The position numbers and the translations under genes were made by a program. Under the pieces are notes generated by a model, which worked only from the letters and a program-made list of their open reading frames with translations, searched no databases and was not told the DNA's origin. Positions 1 through 7,899 of a DNA stretch of 64,000 nt are shown piece by piece. This DNA comes from Cyclobacteriaceae bacterium (GTDB lineage: Bacteria > Bacteroidota > Bacteroidia > Cytophagales > Cyclobacteriaceae): NCBI GenBank assembly GCA_020436165.1, contig JAGQYI010000029.1, positions 1 through 64,000 of the forward strand. The letters are read 5' to 3'. Numbering within the stretch: the first letter of the stretch is position 1; each line of letters starts with the position of its first letter.

Positions 1-20
1 GGTTGCGTTATATCTTCCGA

Positions 21-105
21 CTTATCTGATTGGAATTAGCACCTTCTGACTGAGTCAGGGTTGCTAAGGCTTCAAAGGGCCAGTCCCTCCACCTTTCTGG
101 ATAAG
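21..105 (-). promoter_or_regulatory. SAM-I (S-box) riboswitch
   Basis: Read on the minus strand, this segment carries the S-box core in order: a P1 left arm CTTATC (105-100), GGAGGGACTGGCCC, TTTGAAGCC, TAGCAACC, a short P3-like hairpin GACT/AGTC, the block GGTGCTAATTCC, and a closing P1 right arm GATAAG (26-21). These are the conserved SAM-contacting and kink-turn segments of the family. It should sense S-adenosylmethionine and control a methionine or SAM gene that would start left of base 1, so the target cannot be named. No terminator or anti-terminator is visible in the 20 bases that remain. Confidence 0.93.
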
Positions 106-269
106 AAATTATTAAAGAACTTTTGTTGTTGGCAAAGGAAAGATAAATTTTGAAACCGACACTAATTTAATCCATAAAGTTTTTTTGTTTTGAGATACCT
201 CTCATTTGGTTTAGTGCGTTAATACAACCAGTTGAGGCTTTTGTAAAAATGCTAAACTAATTGCAAGTA

Positions 270-1208
270 TTAACCACTCTTACTCTCACTTAAAATTTTA
301 TAGTTCTTATCTAATTCATTGAGGTACTGCTCCTTTAACTCCTTTGGCATAAAACTATTTTCAATTGTTTTATTGTAGTCTGTTCGGGCTCTTAGCATTT
401 GCTTTTTCACTTGTTTGACCTGTCCCTTATTTAATTGTAGATTATCTGCTAAGGTTTCAAAATCCCTCCATTTTAAATTGCTTCGTTTACCATTAAGGGT
501 AAGGGCCATTTGCTCTTGATCCGGCAATAAGATTTGTGTGTTTAGAAGATCATAAGCTGGGGTAAGTGTCATGCCTTTTAATTTATTAGAATAAGTGAGA
601 GAGAAGTTTTTTAAGTGCATGTCTGTATTGCCATGTAAAAAACTAAAAAGCACTACCTGGAAAAAACTCACCTTGCTCAAAGCAGGGTATAGGGCATATT
701 TATTAATAGCCTTCCCTATTTGCTCATAGCTGGACTTGTACTTGTCTTCTGTAAGTCTTTCGGTAAGCTGGCACATATCTTCCTGAGGTATTTTTTCACC
801 CTTTTCTCTATCAACCCTTCGGGTTATGTAGGCCAGGTTGCCATCAGCCATTCTGATTAATCCATAGGGGACTACATCAAAATGGGTTATATCAGCCATT
901 CTCATAGTGGCGGCTTCCACCTCAGGCATTCCGGGATAGCGTTCCGTGGGTGGTTTTAAAATAAACTGACCCTTGAAATCTATAGCCAGTTTGCCGATGC
1001 CATTTTTATTGGTGACAGCAGAGAGAGATATTTTAGCTTGGGCTCCTGTTACATTTGCCTGGCTGGCAACCACTTTTTGAGCCAGCTCCTTCAGGTTATC
1101 TACACCAAAATCAAGTACAGGTGTGCCTTTACCACCAAATAGCCACTCAGCACACTTTTTGTGATAATCTGTCTCGGAAGGCTGATAGCAAACAAGGCAC
1201 TTATTCAT
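270..1208 (-). CDS. hipT: HipT-like serine/threonine kinase toxin (C-terminal HipA part)
   Basis: This 312-residue HipA-family kinase lacks the N-terminal HipA subdomain, which is encoded separately just upstream. The N-terminus has a zinc-ribbon-like C4-x2-C7 ... H16-x2-C19. A glycine-rich loop NVTGAQAKIS lies at 52-61, a likely ATP-binding lysine at K85 (ILKPP), the catalytic block HGNTDMHLKN at 192-201 (D196, N201) and a Mg-binding aspartate at D220 (PAYD). HipA/HipT kinases phosphorylate aminoacyl-tRNA synthetases and arrest growth; the target here is unknown. Its ATG overlaps the stop of the hipS-like gene (ATGA), so translation is probably coupled. In the loop, the serine that HipA and HipT autophosphorylate appears replaced (N52, T54). 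All catalytic residues I can check are present, so it should be active. Confidence 0.9.
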   Translation of the reverse strand: MNKCLVCYQPSETDYHKKCAEWLFGGKGTPVLDFGVDNLKELAQKVVASQANVTGAQAKISLSAVTNKNGIGKLAIDFKGQFILKPPTERYPGMPEVEAATMRMADITHFDVVPYGLIRMADGNLAYITRRVDREKGEKIPQEDMCQLTERLTEDKYKSSYEQIGKAINKYALYPALSKVSFFQVVLFSFLHGNTDMHLKNFSLTYSNKLKGMTLTPAYDLLNTQILLPDQEQMALTLNGKRSNLKWRDFETLADNLQLNKGQVKQVKKQMLRARTDYNKTIENSFMPKELKEQYLNELDKNYKILSESKSG

Positions 1209-1525
1209 TTTTTAACAGCTTTAACGGCTACTGCTCCAATAGTATCTTCACAAACGGTTAATAAAAGTTGCATTCTGTCTCTAGGATCAATCTTCCAGTG
1301 ATCGGTCGCAATGTCCAATAACCAGCCTTCAGGTATAAGTCCGTCAAAAAAAGGAAACATGGTATTGCTCTCATAAGATTCTAAAGTCAGTGGTAGTGTA
1401 GCACTTATAGGAAAGTCACTTTTTTTACAGAACTCCAGGTCATAAGTAAACCTAAAACCTGCATCTGTTTGCTCTATCACACCTGCAAACTGATCTTTGA
1501 AATAAACATTACCTCTCATTATCAT
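1205..1525 (-). CDS. hipS: HipS-like protein (HipA N-terminal subdomain 1)
   Basis: This 106-residue protein matches only the N-terminal subdomain of HipA, including the characteristic FFDGLIPEGW segment (59-68). In HipBST modules this small protein, not HipB alone, neutralises the kinase. W68 in the IPEGW motif sits where the HipS tryptophan implicated in HipT inhibition would be expected; that link is from memory of the E. coli O127 system. The gene overlaps the end of hipB by 17 bases (11 if the second Met, codon 1519-1517, is used) and hipT by 4 bases. The three genes therefore form one translationally coupled operon in the order hipB-hipS-hipT. Confidence 0.85.
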   Translation of the reverse strand: MIMRGNVYFKDQFAGVIEQTDAGFRFTYDLEFCKKSDFPISATLPLTLESYESNTMFPFFDGLIPEGWLLDIATDHWKIDPRDRMQLLLTVCEDTIGAVAVKAVKK

Positions 1526-1730
1526 TCAATTCTGCTTGATTTACTACACCTAATTTGGCATTAAACATGGATAACATCTGATTTAGTAGTTCAAATGTTT
1601 CAATGGGTTGACCTTGTTCAATCTTTCTTAAATACCCTATACTTACGCCTGCTTTTAAGGCAAATTGTTCTTGAGTCAAACCCGCCTCTTTGCGTTTAGT
1701 TTTTAAAAACTTAGCTATATCTCTTTGCAT
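1509..1730 (-). CDS. hipB: HipB-like HTH_XRE antitoxin/autorepressor
   Basis: This 73-residue helix-turn-helix protein of the Cro/C1 class has its HTH around residues 16-40 (LTQEQFALKAGVS...GYLRKIEQG). It is the first gene of the operon. HipB proteins bind operators in their own promoter and usually associate with the toxin-antitoxin complex. The upstream region (1738-1853) contains three related AT-rich TGTATA-type elements that are candidate operators. The ATG at 1730-1728 is the natural start because the HTH begins about 15 residues later. Confidence 0.85.
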   Translation of the reverse strand: MQRDIAKFLKTKRKEAGLTQEQFALKAGVSIGYLRKIEQGQPIETFELLNQMLSMFNAKLGVVNQAELNDNER

Positions 1731-1737
1731 TTATATA

Positions 1738-1853
1738 TATACATGTATAATATTTGTCAAATATATATTATAAACGATTAATAACCATATATGTATATAA
1801 TATTATATATATCAAATGAAAAGTATATAAATAAACACAAACGTGTATAATTT
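1738..1853. promoter_or_regulatory. Candidate hipBST operator repeats
   Basis: A perfect 12-bp palindrome TATACATGTATA lies at 1738-1749, directly upstream of hipB. Two related copies follow: CATATATGTATATAA near 1786-1800 and ACGTGTATAAT at 1841-1851. All share an (A/G)TGTATA core flanked by A/T. Multiple palindromic boxes upstream of hipB are the usual arrangement for HipB autorepression. The rest of the 1731-2048 gap shows no gene that I can support. Confidence 0.45.
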
Positions 1854-2048
1854 GGTTTTCAATGTTAGGAATAAGGAAAATATTTTGATATCACCATAAA
1901 TTCAGGATATAGCAATTAGCCACTATATACTACCACAGCTTACTGACAATTTTGTTGCTAGTCGTTATTGGCATACTTACTTCTTGACGAAAGTCAACGG
2001 ACTCTTTGCTTTCAACTTTCTTGTTTTGTACCATAATCAACTACTACT

Positions 2049-2735
2049 ATGGAATTACAAGGAACAAAAGCACTATCAAAAAGAACTATGGCGCTTGCAG
2101 CGGGTGCACCTATTTTGCTTATGGCCGTAATAGCAGGTGTGGTAATGGGTACATTGTTTAATGACTTATTTTCTCTTCAGGGAGACGATTTGCTTCAGAC
2201 CGTAAACTCATCACGTCAAGCTTTTGGGTGGGGTATTCTGGGCTGGATAATCATACTTTTATGTGATATCGTAGCTGCATGGGCTTTGGGGGTATTCTAT
2301 GCTTCCGTTAATAAGCAAATAGCCCAGTTAACCGCGTGGATGCGCTTTTTATATTCGGCAATTCTGGGAACGGCTATTGCTTTTCTGGTAATGGCTTATC
2401 ATTTGGTATCCACTCAATCGGGTGGGCAAATAGCCATGCAATTGCAGGAATATATCAATGGGTTTCAATACACATGGTCGTTTGGCCTGATCCTATTTGG
2501 GTTTCATCTGGCTGGATTGTCGTACCTGGTTTGGCAAAAGAGTTGGTTTTTCAGGGGATTAAGCATTCTTTTGGGGGCAGCTGCAATCGGATACCTTATC
2601 ATTCATTCAGGAAATCTACTGTTACCCAATTTTGATGAGTACAAAGCCTCAATTGAAACCATATTTATGTTGCCTATGATTTTGGGAGAAGTTGGGCTGG
2701 CCATTTGGTTAGTGGCTAAAGGAGGGAAGAACTGA
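2049..2735 (+). CDS. DUF4386 family membrane protein
   Basis: This 228-residue integral membrane protein has about six to seven hydrophobic segments (roughly 15-38, 60-82, 95-118, 140-160, 168-188 and 205-223). The pattern GLILFGFHLAGLSYLVW around 146-162 and the closing GE-x-GLAIWL are typical of DUF4386. The function of this family is unknown. It stands alone, with divergent and convergent neighbours on either side, and no dedicated regulatory site is evident beyond a plain AT-rich upstream region. Confidence 0.75.
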   Translation: MELQGTKALSKRTMALAAGAPILLMAVIAGVVMGTLFNDLFSLQGDDLLQTVNSSRQAFGWGILGWIIILLCDIVAAWALGVFYASVNKQIAQLTAWMRFLYSAILGTAIAFLVMAYHLVSTQSGGQIAMQLQEYINGFQYTWSFGLILFGFHLAGLSYLVWQKSWFFRGLSILLGAAAIGYLIIHSGNLLLPNFDEYKASIETIFMLPMILGEVGLAIWLVAKGGKN

Positions 2736-2784
2736 GTTGATTTTTTACAAAGGTGTTTTTATAATACAAGCTTTCATTTTTTGG

Positions 2785-2951
2785 CTTGTCCCAAAAAACG
2801 AAACAAAAAAGGACAAGGCTCTGAGAAAATAGGCTAAAATTTGCTTCAAATCCCTAAAATTCAAAAACTCATCCGCCAGTTGGCGGACTCACACAGTTTG
2901 AATTTTCACGAGATTTCTTCGCAAATTTCTTAACGCAATTTTCTCAAGGCC
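2785..2951. repeat. Large imperfect palindromic intergenic element
   Basis: Two nested structures lie between genes. A small hairpin pairs CTTGTCC (2785-2791) with GGACAAG (2811-2817). A long imperfect inverted repeat then runs from 2817 to 2951: its outer ends are GGCTCTGAGAAAAT and ATTTTCTCAAGGCC, the middle arms share AAATTTGC and AAAATTCAAA, and the centre is the near-perfect hairpin TCCGCCA-GT-TGGCGGA (2872-2887). No ORF is visible. The architecture suggests a dispersed palindromic unit (MITE- or REP-like) or a structured RNA. Confidence 0.6.
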
Positions 2952-2992
2952 GAAATACTAATTTCAGGCATAGATAACCTGGCAGCTGTCGT

Positions 2993-3571
2993 CTAGTGTT
3001 TTTCAGTAATTCGCTTACGAATTCTGCTCAATGATTCAGCCGTCATGCCCAGGTAGCTGGCAATCTGGTGTAAGGGAACCCGGTTCAACAGATCGGGCTG
3101 GGTTTCCATTAAATTTAAATAGCGTTCTTTTGGCGAGGAGCCTACAAATTTTACGAATTTCTTTTTAGTGCTATTCAAGTCCGATTCTATCATTTGGCGG
3201 GTAATGGCCTGCAAAACGGGGAATTTCTCATAATTGGCCTGATCAACCTCCATATTACCTGCTATCAGCAGGCAGTCTTCGGCACATACCAAATACCCTT
3301 CAAACGGAGTTTGATCTACATAGTGGGCCGAAGAAACAGCTCCATTTTTCTCGGTATAAAACTCAGTTGTCTTTTCTTCCCCATCAACTGTTTCGTATTG
3401 TCTTACAATGCCTTTGAGTACGAAATAACATTCCCTGGGAACTTCGCCATGCTTTATAAGAACTGTGCCTTTTTTGTGTGCCACAACTGGAATATTACGG
3501 GCAATTGTTTCGATTTCTTCTTTGCCTAATTCGGGGAAGGTAGATAAGAACTCAATCAGCTCAGTTTTCAT
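2993..3571 (-). CDS. Crp/Fnr family transcriptional regulator
   Basis: This 192-residue protein has a cyclic-nucleotide-binding-type beta-roll over about residues 15-115 (KGTVLIKHGEVPRECYFVLKG) and a C-terminal winged HTH at about 145-190 (PLHQIASYLGMTAESLSRIRK). It lacks the Fnr cysteine cluster. Bacteroidota encode many such single-gene Crp-like regulators, most without a known ligand. No operon partner is obvious, since the neighbouring gene on the same strand is separated by 131 bases. The ligand and regulon cannot be predicted. Confidence 0.85.
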   Translation of the reverse strand: MKTELIEFLSTFPELGKEEIETIARNIPVVAHKKGTVLIKHGEVPRECYFVLKGIVRQYETVDGEEKTTEFYTEKNGAVSSAHYVDQTPFEGYLVCAEDCLLIAGNMEVDQANYEKFPVLQAITRQMIESDLNSTKKKFVKFVGSSPKERYLNLMETQPDLLNRVPLHQIASYLGMTAESLSRIRKRITEKH

Positions 3572-3702
3572 ATATTCTTCAATAATAGCACGGTAAAAGT
3601 CATCGGCAAAATCATCTGCTCGCGGTGGCCTATTTCTTCTGCTTTAAGATACTATTTGTGTTATTGGGATTTATTTTAAAAGGGATTCGTTTGCTGTTTA
3701 GG

Positions 3703-5034
3703 TTACTTATTGCTAATAGTAAATATCCAATTTTCACGATACCCAACTATATTAAAACGGTTGTCATCAATTTTATCAAATACGTATCGATCCTTACCTT
3801 TTGAAAGGTTAATAATAGCATTTACCTGGCCTAAACGGTCAAACAGGATAAGTTTAGTTTCTTTATAAACTGCTTTATAATCAGGTCCATAATCAGCCCA
3901 TTTTCCCACTATTAAACCAAATAAATTATTATTGATTTCAAATAAATTGGGAGTCTCTATACGATTGTTACAACAATAAGTACTATCGTAGGCTAGGCCA
4001 GTTGGAAAGTCCCAGAGTTTGTTGCCATTTTCTAAATTATAACCTGCAGTAAAGTATTCTACTGAATTCATATCAGGTATACCTGTGAAATAATAACCAG
4101 AAAGAATCATTAAATCAGATTCTTCATTGGCTAATATTTTTGAAATTGTATTTACTGGTTTATCCCATACAATATTCCCGGTATGATCATAAGCAGCTAT
4201 TCGGTTCAATCTACTTTTTATACAGTAATAAAAGAGTAAAGAGTTTTTGCTGTACCTTACTTTTCTAATATCTCTCAAATCTGTTAAGAAATTGGCAGTT
4301 GTATCTTTTGAAATAGCATTAATGAGTAGATATTGTGATTTTTTGAGTTCAAACTTTCTTACGTTGACAATTAGATTTTTATAGTCCCAATAATGTGTAA
4401 ACTCTACATCAAAATCAATAATATCTGTCAGTGGTTGACCATCTTCTAACATGATTCTTTCGAATCCATACCCTTCACCAAAGCCTTTTACAATACTATC
4501 TTGTAGCATTAGATTATTTCCATTGAGCTCATAGGTAAACTTGGTTATTATGCCACCATAATTATCTGGAACCGATTTGTCAAGTACCAAGAAGTTTCCA
4601 ACAAAATCACTTAGTCTATTTACACCCTTCGAACATGGTAGCTCATTAATGTCTATCAACAAGCTTAATTCATTTCCATTTTTAATCATCCGGGCTATCT
4701 GGTGTGTATTTGGATTGACTATAAAGGCCTGTATAGAATCACTGTTCTTAATAGTTTGTACATCCCATTTTATTGACCATGTGGGAATGCTAGTTTTTAA
4801 TGAATCAGAATAATGGATATCATAATCATACACGGAGAAAGAGAACTTACCTTCCTTATTAAGAATGTCCCTTTTTTTTATTACTTCTTCAGACTGTTTT
4901 GGTATTGTATCAGTTACATTTTGTGACTGATTCACCAACATTGATTTGGGGTTGAAAACGGGTCTATTATTCTGTACTTGAAATGCAGCCAATAATAAAA
5001 AAATAATGCTACCATAAATAATAAATTTATGCAT
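3703..5034 (-). CDS. Secreted or membrane-anchored protein of unknown function
   Basis: A GTG at 5055 could extend the frame by seven codons, but the ATG at 5034 gives a clean N-terminal hydrophobic segment (about residues 5-20) after a short basic start, so I prefer 443 residues. The protein is probably exported or anchored by this segment. The C-terminal half has repeated beta-rich units of the form aY-x-NG-x-(L/I)-W (for example GNIVWDKP and GNKLWDFP), reminiscent of a PQQ-like or other beta-propeller. I do not recognise a specific family, and no catalytic motif is evident. It is monocistronic. Confidence 0.6.
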   Translation of the reverse strand: MHKFIIYGSIIFLLLAAFQVQNNRPVFNPKSMLVNQSQNVTDTIPKQSEEVIKKRDILNKEGKFSFSVYDYDIHYSDSLKTSIPTWSIKWDVQTIKNSDSIQAFIVNPNTHQIARMIKNGNELSLLIDINELPCSKGVNRLSDFVGNFLVLDKSVPDNYGGIITKFTYELNGNNLMLQDSIVKGFGEGYGFERIMLEDGQPLTDIIDFDVEFTHYWDYKNLIVNVRKFELKKSQYLLINAISKDTTANFLTDLRDIRKVRYSKNSLLFYYCIKSRLNRIAAYDHTGNIVWDKPVNTISKILANEESDLMILSGYYFTGIPDMNSVEYFTAGYNLENGNKLWDFPTGLAYDSTYCCNNRIETPNLFEINNNLFGLIVGKWADYGPDYKAVYKETKLILFDRLGQVNAIINLSKGKDRYVFDKIDDNRFNIVGYRENWIFTISNK

Positions 5035-5055
5035 GTTATGTTTCTGAGGATACAC

Positions 5056-5373
5056 TAACTATGGATTTTATAAAGATTTTTTGGAAATTTAGTAAATTAA
5101 ATATTTAGTATCTCTAAGTCAAATTAACATTCAAATAACTTTTCCCGTTAACTGTCATTTAATCAGTAAGTAATGAATTTTCAGTTTAAGATACAATTGA
5201 TTGCTAATATTGGTTAACCATATCCGTTTTTTGTCATGAAAAAATGATTGTAGATAGTAAGGAAACATTGCCTTAATGTTTTAAAACAATAACAACAGTT
5301 TCATAATATCCTCACAACGATTAATTGATGATGATTTGATGTATTTGCAATATACGAAAACTGCGAACACGTA
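5056..5373. other. Intergenic, no gene seen (318 bases)
   Basis: This AT-rich divergent region separates the unknown gene on the minus strand from the metallophosphatase on the plus strand. Its only distinct structure is a perfect 10-bp palindrome TGGTTAACCA at 5211-5220, which could be a regulator site. No coding potential or RNA family was recognised. Confidence 0.5.
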
Positions 5374-6219
5374 ATGAAACCACCAAAAAGAATTGTAGAG
5401 ATACTTGTCTTGTCCGACATCCATTTAGGAACTTATGGGTGCCATGCAAAGGAGCTTTACAAATATCTTAAGAGCATAGAACCTAAACAGGTAATTCTGA
5501 ATGGAGACATTATAGATATTTGGCAGTTTTCAAAGCGTTACTGGCCCAAGTCGCACATGCGGGTCATCAAACAATTCATTGCCTGGATGTCGCAAGGTAT
5601 TGAAGTGGTGTACATACCCGGTAACCACGATGAAATGATGCGCAGATTTACAGGGTTTGCGTTGGGTTCGTTCCGGATTGAAAACAAGCTGAGTCTTAAG
5701 TTGCCTGATGGCAAAGCATGGGTTTTTCATGGCGATGTGTTTGACGTTACCATGAAGTACTCCAAATGGCTCGCCAAGGCAGGTGCTATAGGTTATGATT
5801 CATTGATCCAGATCAATCGATTGGTCAATTTTATTGCGAACCGTGTGTTTGGTAAAGGCAATCTTTCTCTTTCCAAAAAGATTAAGAATAGCGTTAAGTC
5901 GGCTGTTAAGTTTATTAACGATTTTGAAGAAACGGCCACAGGCATTGCTGCTGAAAACGGTTATAAATATGTGATTTGCGGGCATATCCATCAGCCAATT
6001 ATCAAAACCTACAACACCGCCAATGGTGATGTAATTTATTTAAATTCTGGCGATTGGATCGAAAATCTTACAGCACTTGAATATACTAATGATAGCTGGG
6101 AAATTTACCAGTACGATATAAATGGAGAGGCTGAGGAGGAAGAAGTAAACGAAATTGAAGTGCGCTCCAGCAAAGAGCTTTTTAACGAATTGGTAACGGA
6201 ATTTAAGTTGGTTGTATGA
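5374..6219 (+). CDS. LpxH-like metallophosphatase
   Basis: This 281-residue calcineurin-type metallophosphoesterase has all the metal motifs: D15-x-H17 (SDIH), GD at 44-45, GNHD at 83-86, H119 in FHGD, and GHIHQ at 203-207. The combination resembles the UDP-2,3-diacylglucosamine pyrophosphatase (LpxH) group, but the sequence is longer and belongs to a paralogous branch that is often beside glycosyltransferases, so the lipid A role is not assured. Its stop overlaps the start of the following glycosyltransferase (ATGA at 6216-6219), so the two are co-translated and probably act on the same envelope glycolipid. The C-terminal tail is acidic. Confidence 0.8.
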   Translation: MKPPKRIVEILVLSDIHLGTYGCHAKELYKYLKSIEPKQVILNGDIIDIWQFSKRYWPKSHMRVIKQFIAWMSQGIEVVYIPGNHDEMMRRFTGFALGSFRIENKLSLKLPDGKAWVFHGDVFDVTMKYSKWLAKAGAIGYDSLIQINRLVNFIANRVFGKGNLSLSKKIKNSVKSAVKFINDFEETATGIAAENGYKYVICGHIHQPIIKTYNTANGDVIYLNSGDWIENLTALEYTNDSWEIYQYDINGEAEEEEVNEIEVRSSKELFNELVTEFKLVV

Positions 6220-7274
6220 AAATACTCTATGCGGTTCAGGGAACAGGCAACGGGCATATAACACGTGCCGCAGAAATAATTCCTGCGTTGGAAAGGAGGG
6301 GAATGGTGGATGTATTGGTTTCGGGTTCACAGTCGGATATCCTTTTACCCAAATACCCCAAATACTCGTACAGGGGTATAAGTTTTGTGTTTGGGAAAAA
6401 CGGAGGGATTGATTTGTGGAATACACTTAAGATCAATCGGAAACTTCATTTTCTTAAGGAAATTAAAGCGCTGCCTGTTAAGGAATATGATTTGATCATA
6501 AACGATTTTGAGCCGATAAGTGCGTGGGCGGCACGCTTAAAAGGGGTTCCCATCATTTCACTGAGCCATCAATCGGCACTTATGCAAAGTGGAGTTCCCA
6601 GGCCAAATCATAAAGACTGGCTGGGCAGTTTATTGCTTCGGTTTTATGCACCCGTTCGAGAGAAAGTAAGCTTTCATTTTAAGTCGTATGGGGAGCGTAT
6701 GTTTACTCCGATTATTCGCTCAAAAGTGCGTAATGCACAGGCATACAAAGACAAACATATTACAGTTTATTTACCTGCCTACAGCGACAAAAAGATACTT
6801 AAAGTATTGAAACACTTTCCATTGCATGAATGGCACCTGTTTTCGAAACATGCAGACAGAGACTATAAGTATAAAAAGCATGTAAAAGTATTTACACTTG
6901 ATGATGACCGTTTTGTGGAAAGCATGGCCAAGTCAAAATCCGTTTTATGTGGCGCTGGCTTTGAAACACCTGCCGAGGCACTTTATCTGAGGAAAAAGCT
7001 TTTGGTGGTTCCCATGAAAAACCAATACGAACAACATTTCAATGCGGCCGCTCTTATGGAAATGGGGGTGCCCGTTTTACCTGCATTTAAGAAAAAGCAT
7101 GTGTATGAAATTTGGAAATGGTTGAAGTCGGACGAAAGGGTAAGGGTTGCCTATGAGGATGTTACGCAAAAGGCAATTGACGAGCTTATCCTGATTTACA
7201 TTGAGAAGTTTGTGCCAAAAGCATCTGAGGAGCTGGAAATTGCTTTTGGTAGCAACACCCCGGCTATATCCTAA
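6216..7274 (+). CDS. Glycosyltransferase (GT-B, MurG/UGT-like)
   Basis: This 352-residue protein has an N-terminal GT-B signature, YAVQGTGNGHITRA (residues 5-18), resembling MurG and Glyco_trans_1_3 proteins. A C-terminal donor-site block follows: CGAGFETPAEALYLRKKLLVVPMKNQYEQ, spanning about 247-275. The predicted role is transfer of a nucleotide-activated sugar to a lipid or polysaccharide on the cytoplasmic face. It overlaps the upstream metallophosphatase by four bases, which implies a joint pathway. The donor and acceptor cannot be read from the sequence. Confidence 0.8.
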   Translation: MKILYAVQGTGNGHITRAAEIIPALERRGMVDVLVSGSQSDILLPKYPKYSYRGISFVFGKNGGIDLWNTLKINRKLHFLKEIKALPVKEYDLIINDFEPISAWAARLKGVPIISLSHQSALMQSGVPRPNHKDWLGSLLLRFYAPVREKVSFHFKSYGERMFTPIIRSKVRNAQAYKDKHITVYLPAYSDKKILKVLKHFPLHEWHLFSKHADRDYKYKKHVKVFTLDDDRFVESMAKSKSVLCGAGFETPAEALYLRKKLLVVPMKNQYEQHFNAAALMEMGVPVLPAFKKKHVYEIWKWLKSDERVRVAYEDVTQKAIDELILIYIEKFVPKASEELEIAFGSNTPAIS

Positions 7275-7311
7275 GCTTTACCTAATCGCCAAAACAGTTA
7301 TTTATTTTTCT

Positions 7312-7319
7312 TAGTTTTG
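7312..7319 (+). promoter_or_regulatory. Bacteroidota -7 promoter box (lemA)
   Basis: TAGTTTTG matches the Bacteroidota primary-sigma -7 consensus TAnnTTTG and lies 14 bases before the lemA ATG. I see no strong -33 TTG at the usual distance. Confidence 0.45.
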
Positions 7320-7333
7320 GTAAAAAACAGATA

Positions 7334-7888
7334 ATGGTTCGATTGATACTTTTATTGATTATAGCAGCTGCAGTATTGTATTTTATAGTTGCTTATAATG
7401 GTTTTGTAAAACTTAAGAACTTGGTTGAAGAGGGGTGGAGTGGTATCGATGTTCAGCTTAAGAAGCGATACAATCTTATTCCTAACCTTGTTAATACCGT
7501 AAAAGGGTATGCTACACATGAAAAAGAGGTGTTTGAAAATGTGGCGGCCATGCGCAGTACCGGGATTAACGCCCAAAGTGTAAAAGAACAGGCACAGGCA
7601 GAAAATATGCTTACACAGGCACTTGGGAGGTTGTTTGCCGTTGCCGAAAACTATCCTGACCTAAAGGCTAATCAAAATTTTACAAGCCTGCAAAATGAAC
7701 TGAGCCAGATTGAGAAAGACATTGAAATGTCAAGGCGCTACTACAACGGTACGGTGCGCCAGAACAACATTAAGATAGAATCGTTTCCGAGCAATTTGGT
7801 GGCTAATATGTTTGGGTTTAAGAAATTTGATTTCTTCGAGCTGGATGAACCTGAAGCCAGAATAGTTCCCAAAGTTGATTTTTCTTAA
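7334..7888 (+). CDS. lemA: LemA family protein
   Basis: This 184-residue protein has one N-terminal membrane segment (about 3-20) followed by the LemA helical domain with its hallmark block GWSGIDVQLKKRYNLIPNLV (about 35-54) and the later RRYYNGTVR (about 136-144). LemA proteins are membrane-anchored helical bundles of uncertain function. In many bacteria they are paired with DUF2207 or TPM-domain proteins that end in a glycine-rich tail. Here the partner begins 11 bases after the stop, so the pair forms an operon. Confidence 0.93.
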   Translation: MVRLILLLIIAAAVLYFIVAYNGFVKLKNLVEEGWSGIDVQLKKRYNLIPNLVNTVKGYATHEKEVFENVAAMRSTGINAQSVKEQAQAENMLTQALGRLFAVAENYPDLKANQNFTSLQNELSQIEKDIEMSRRYYNGTVRQNNIKIESFPSNLVANMFGFKKFDFFELDEPEARIVPKVDFS

Positions 7889-7899
7889 ATTCTTGTGGT

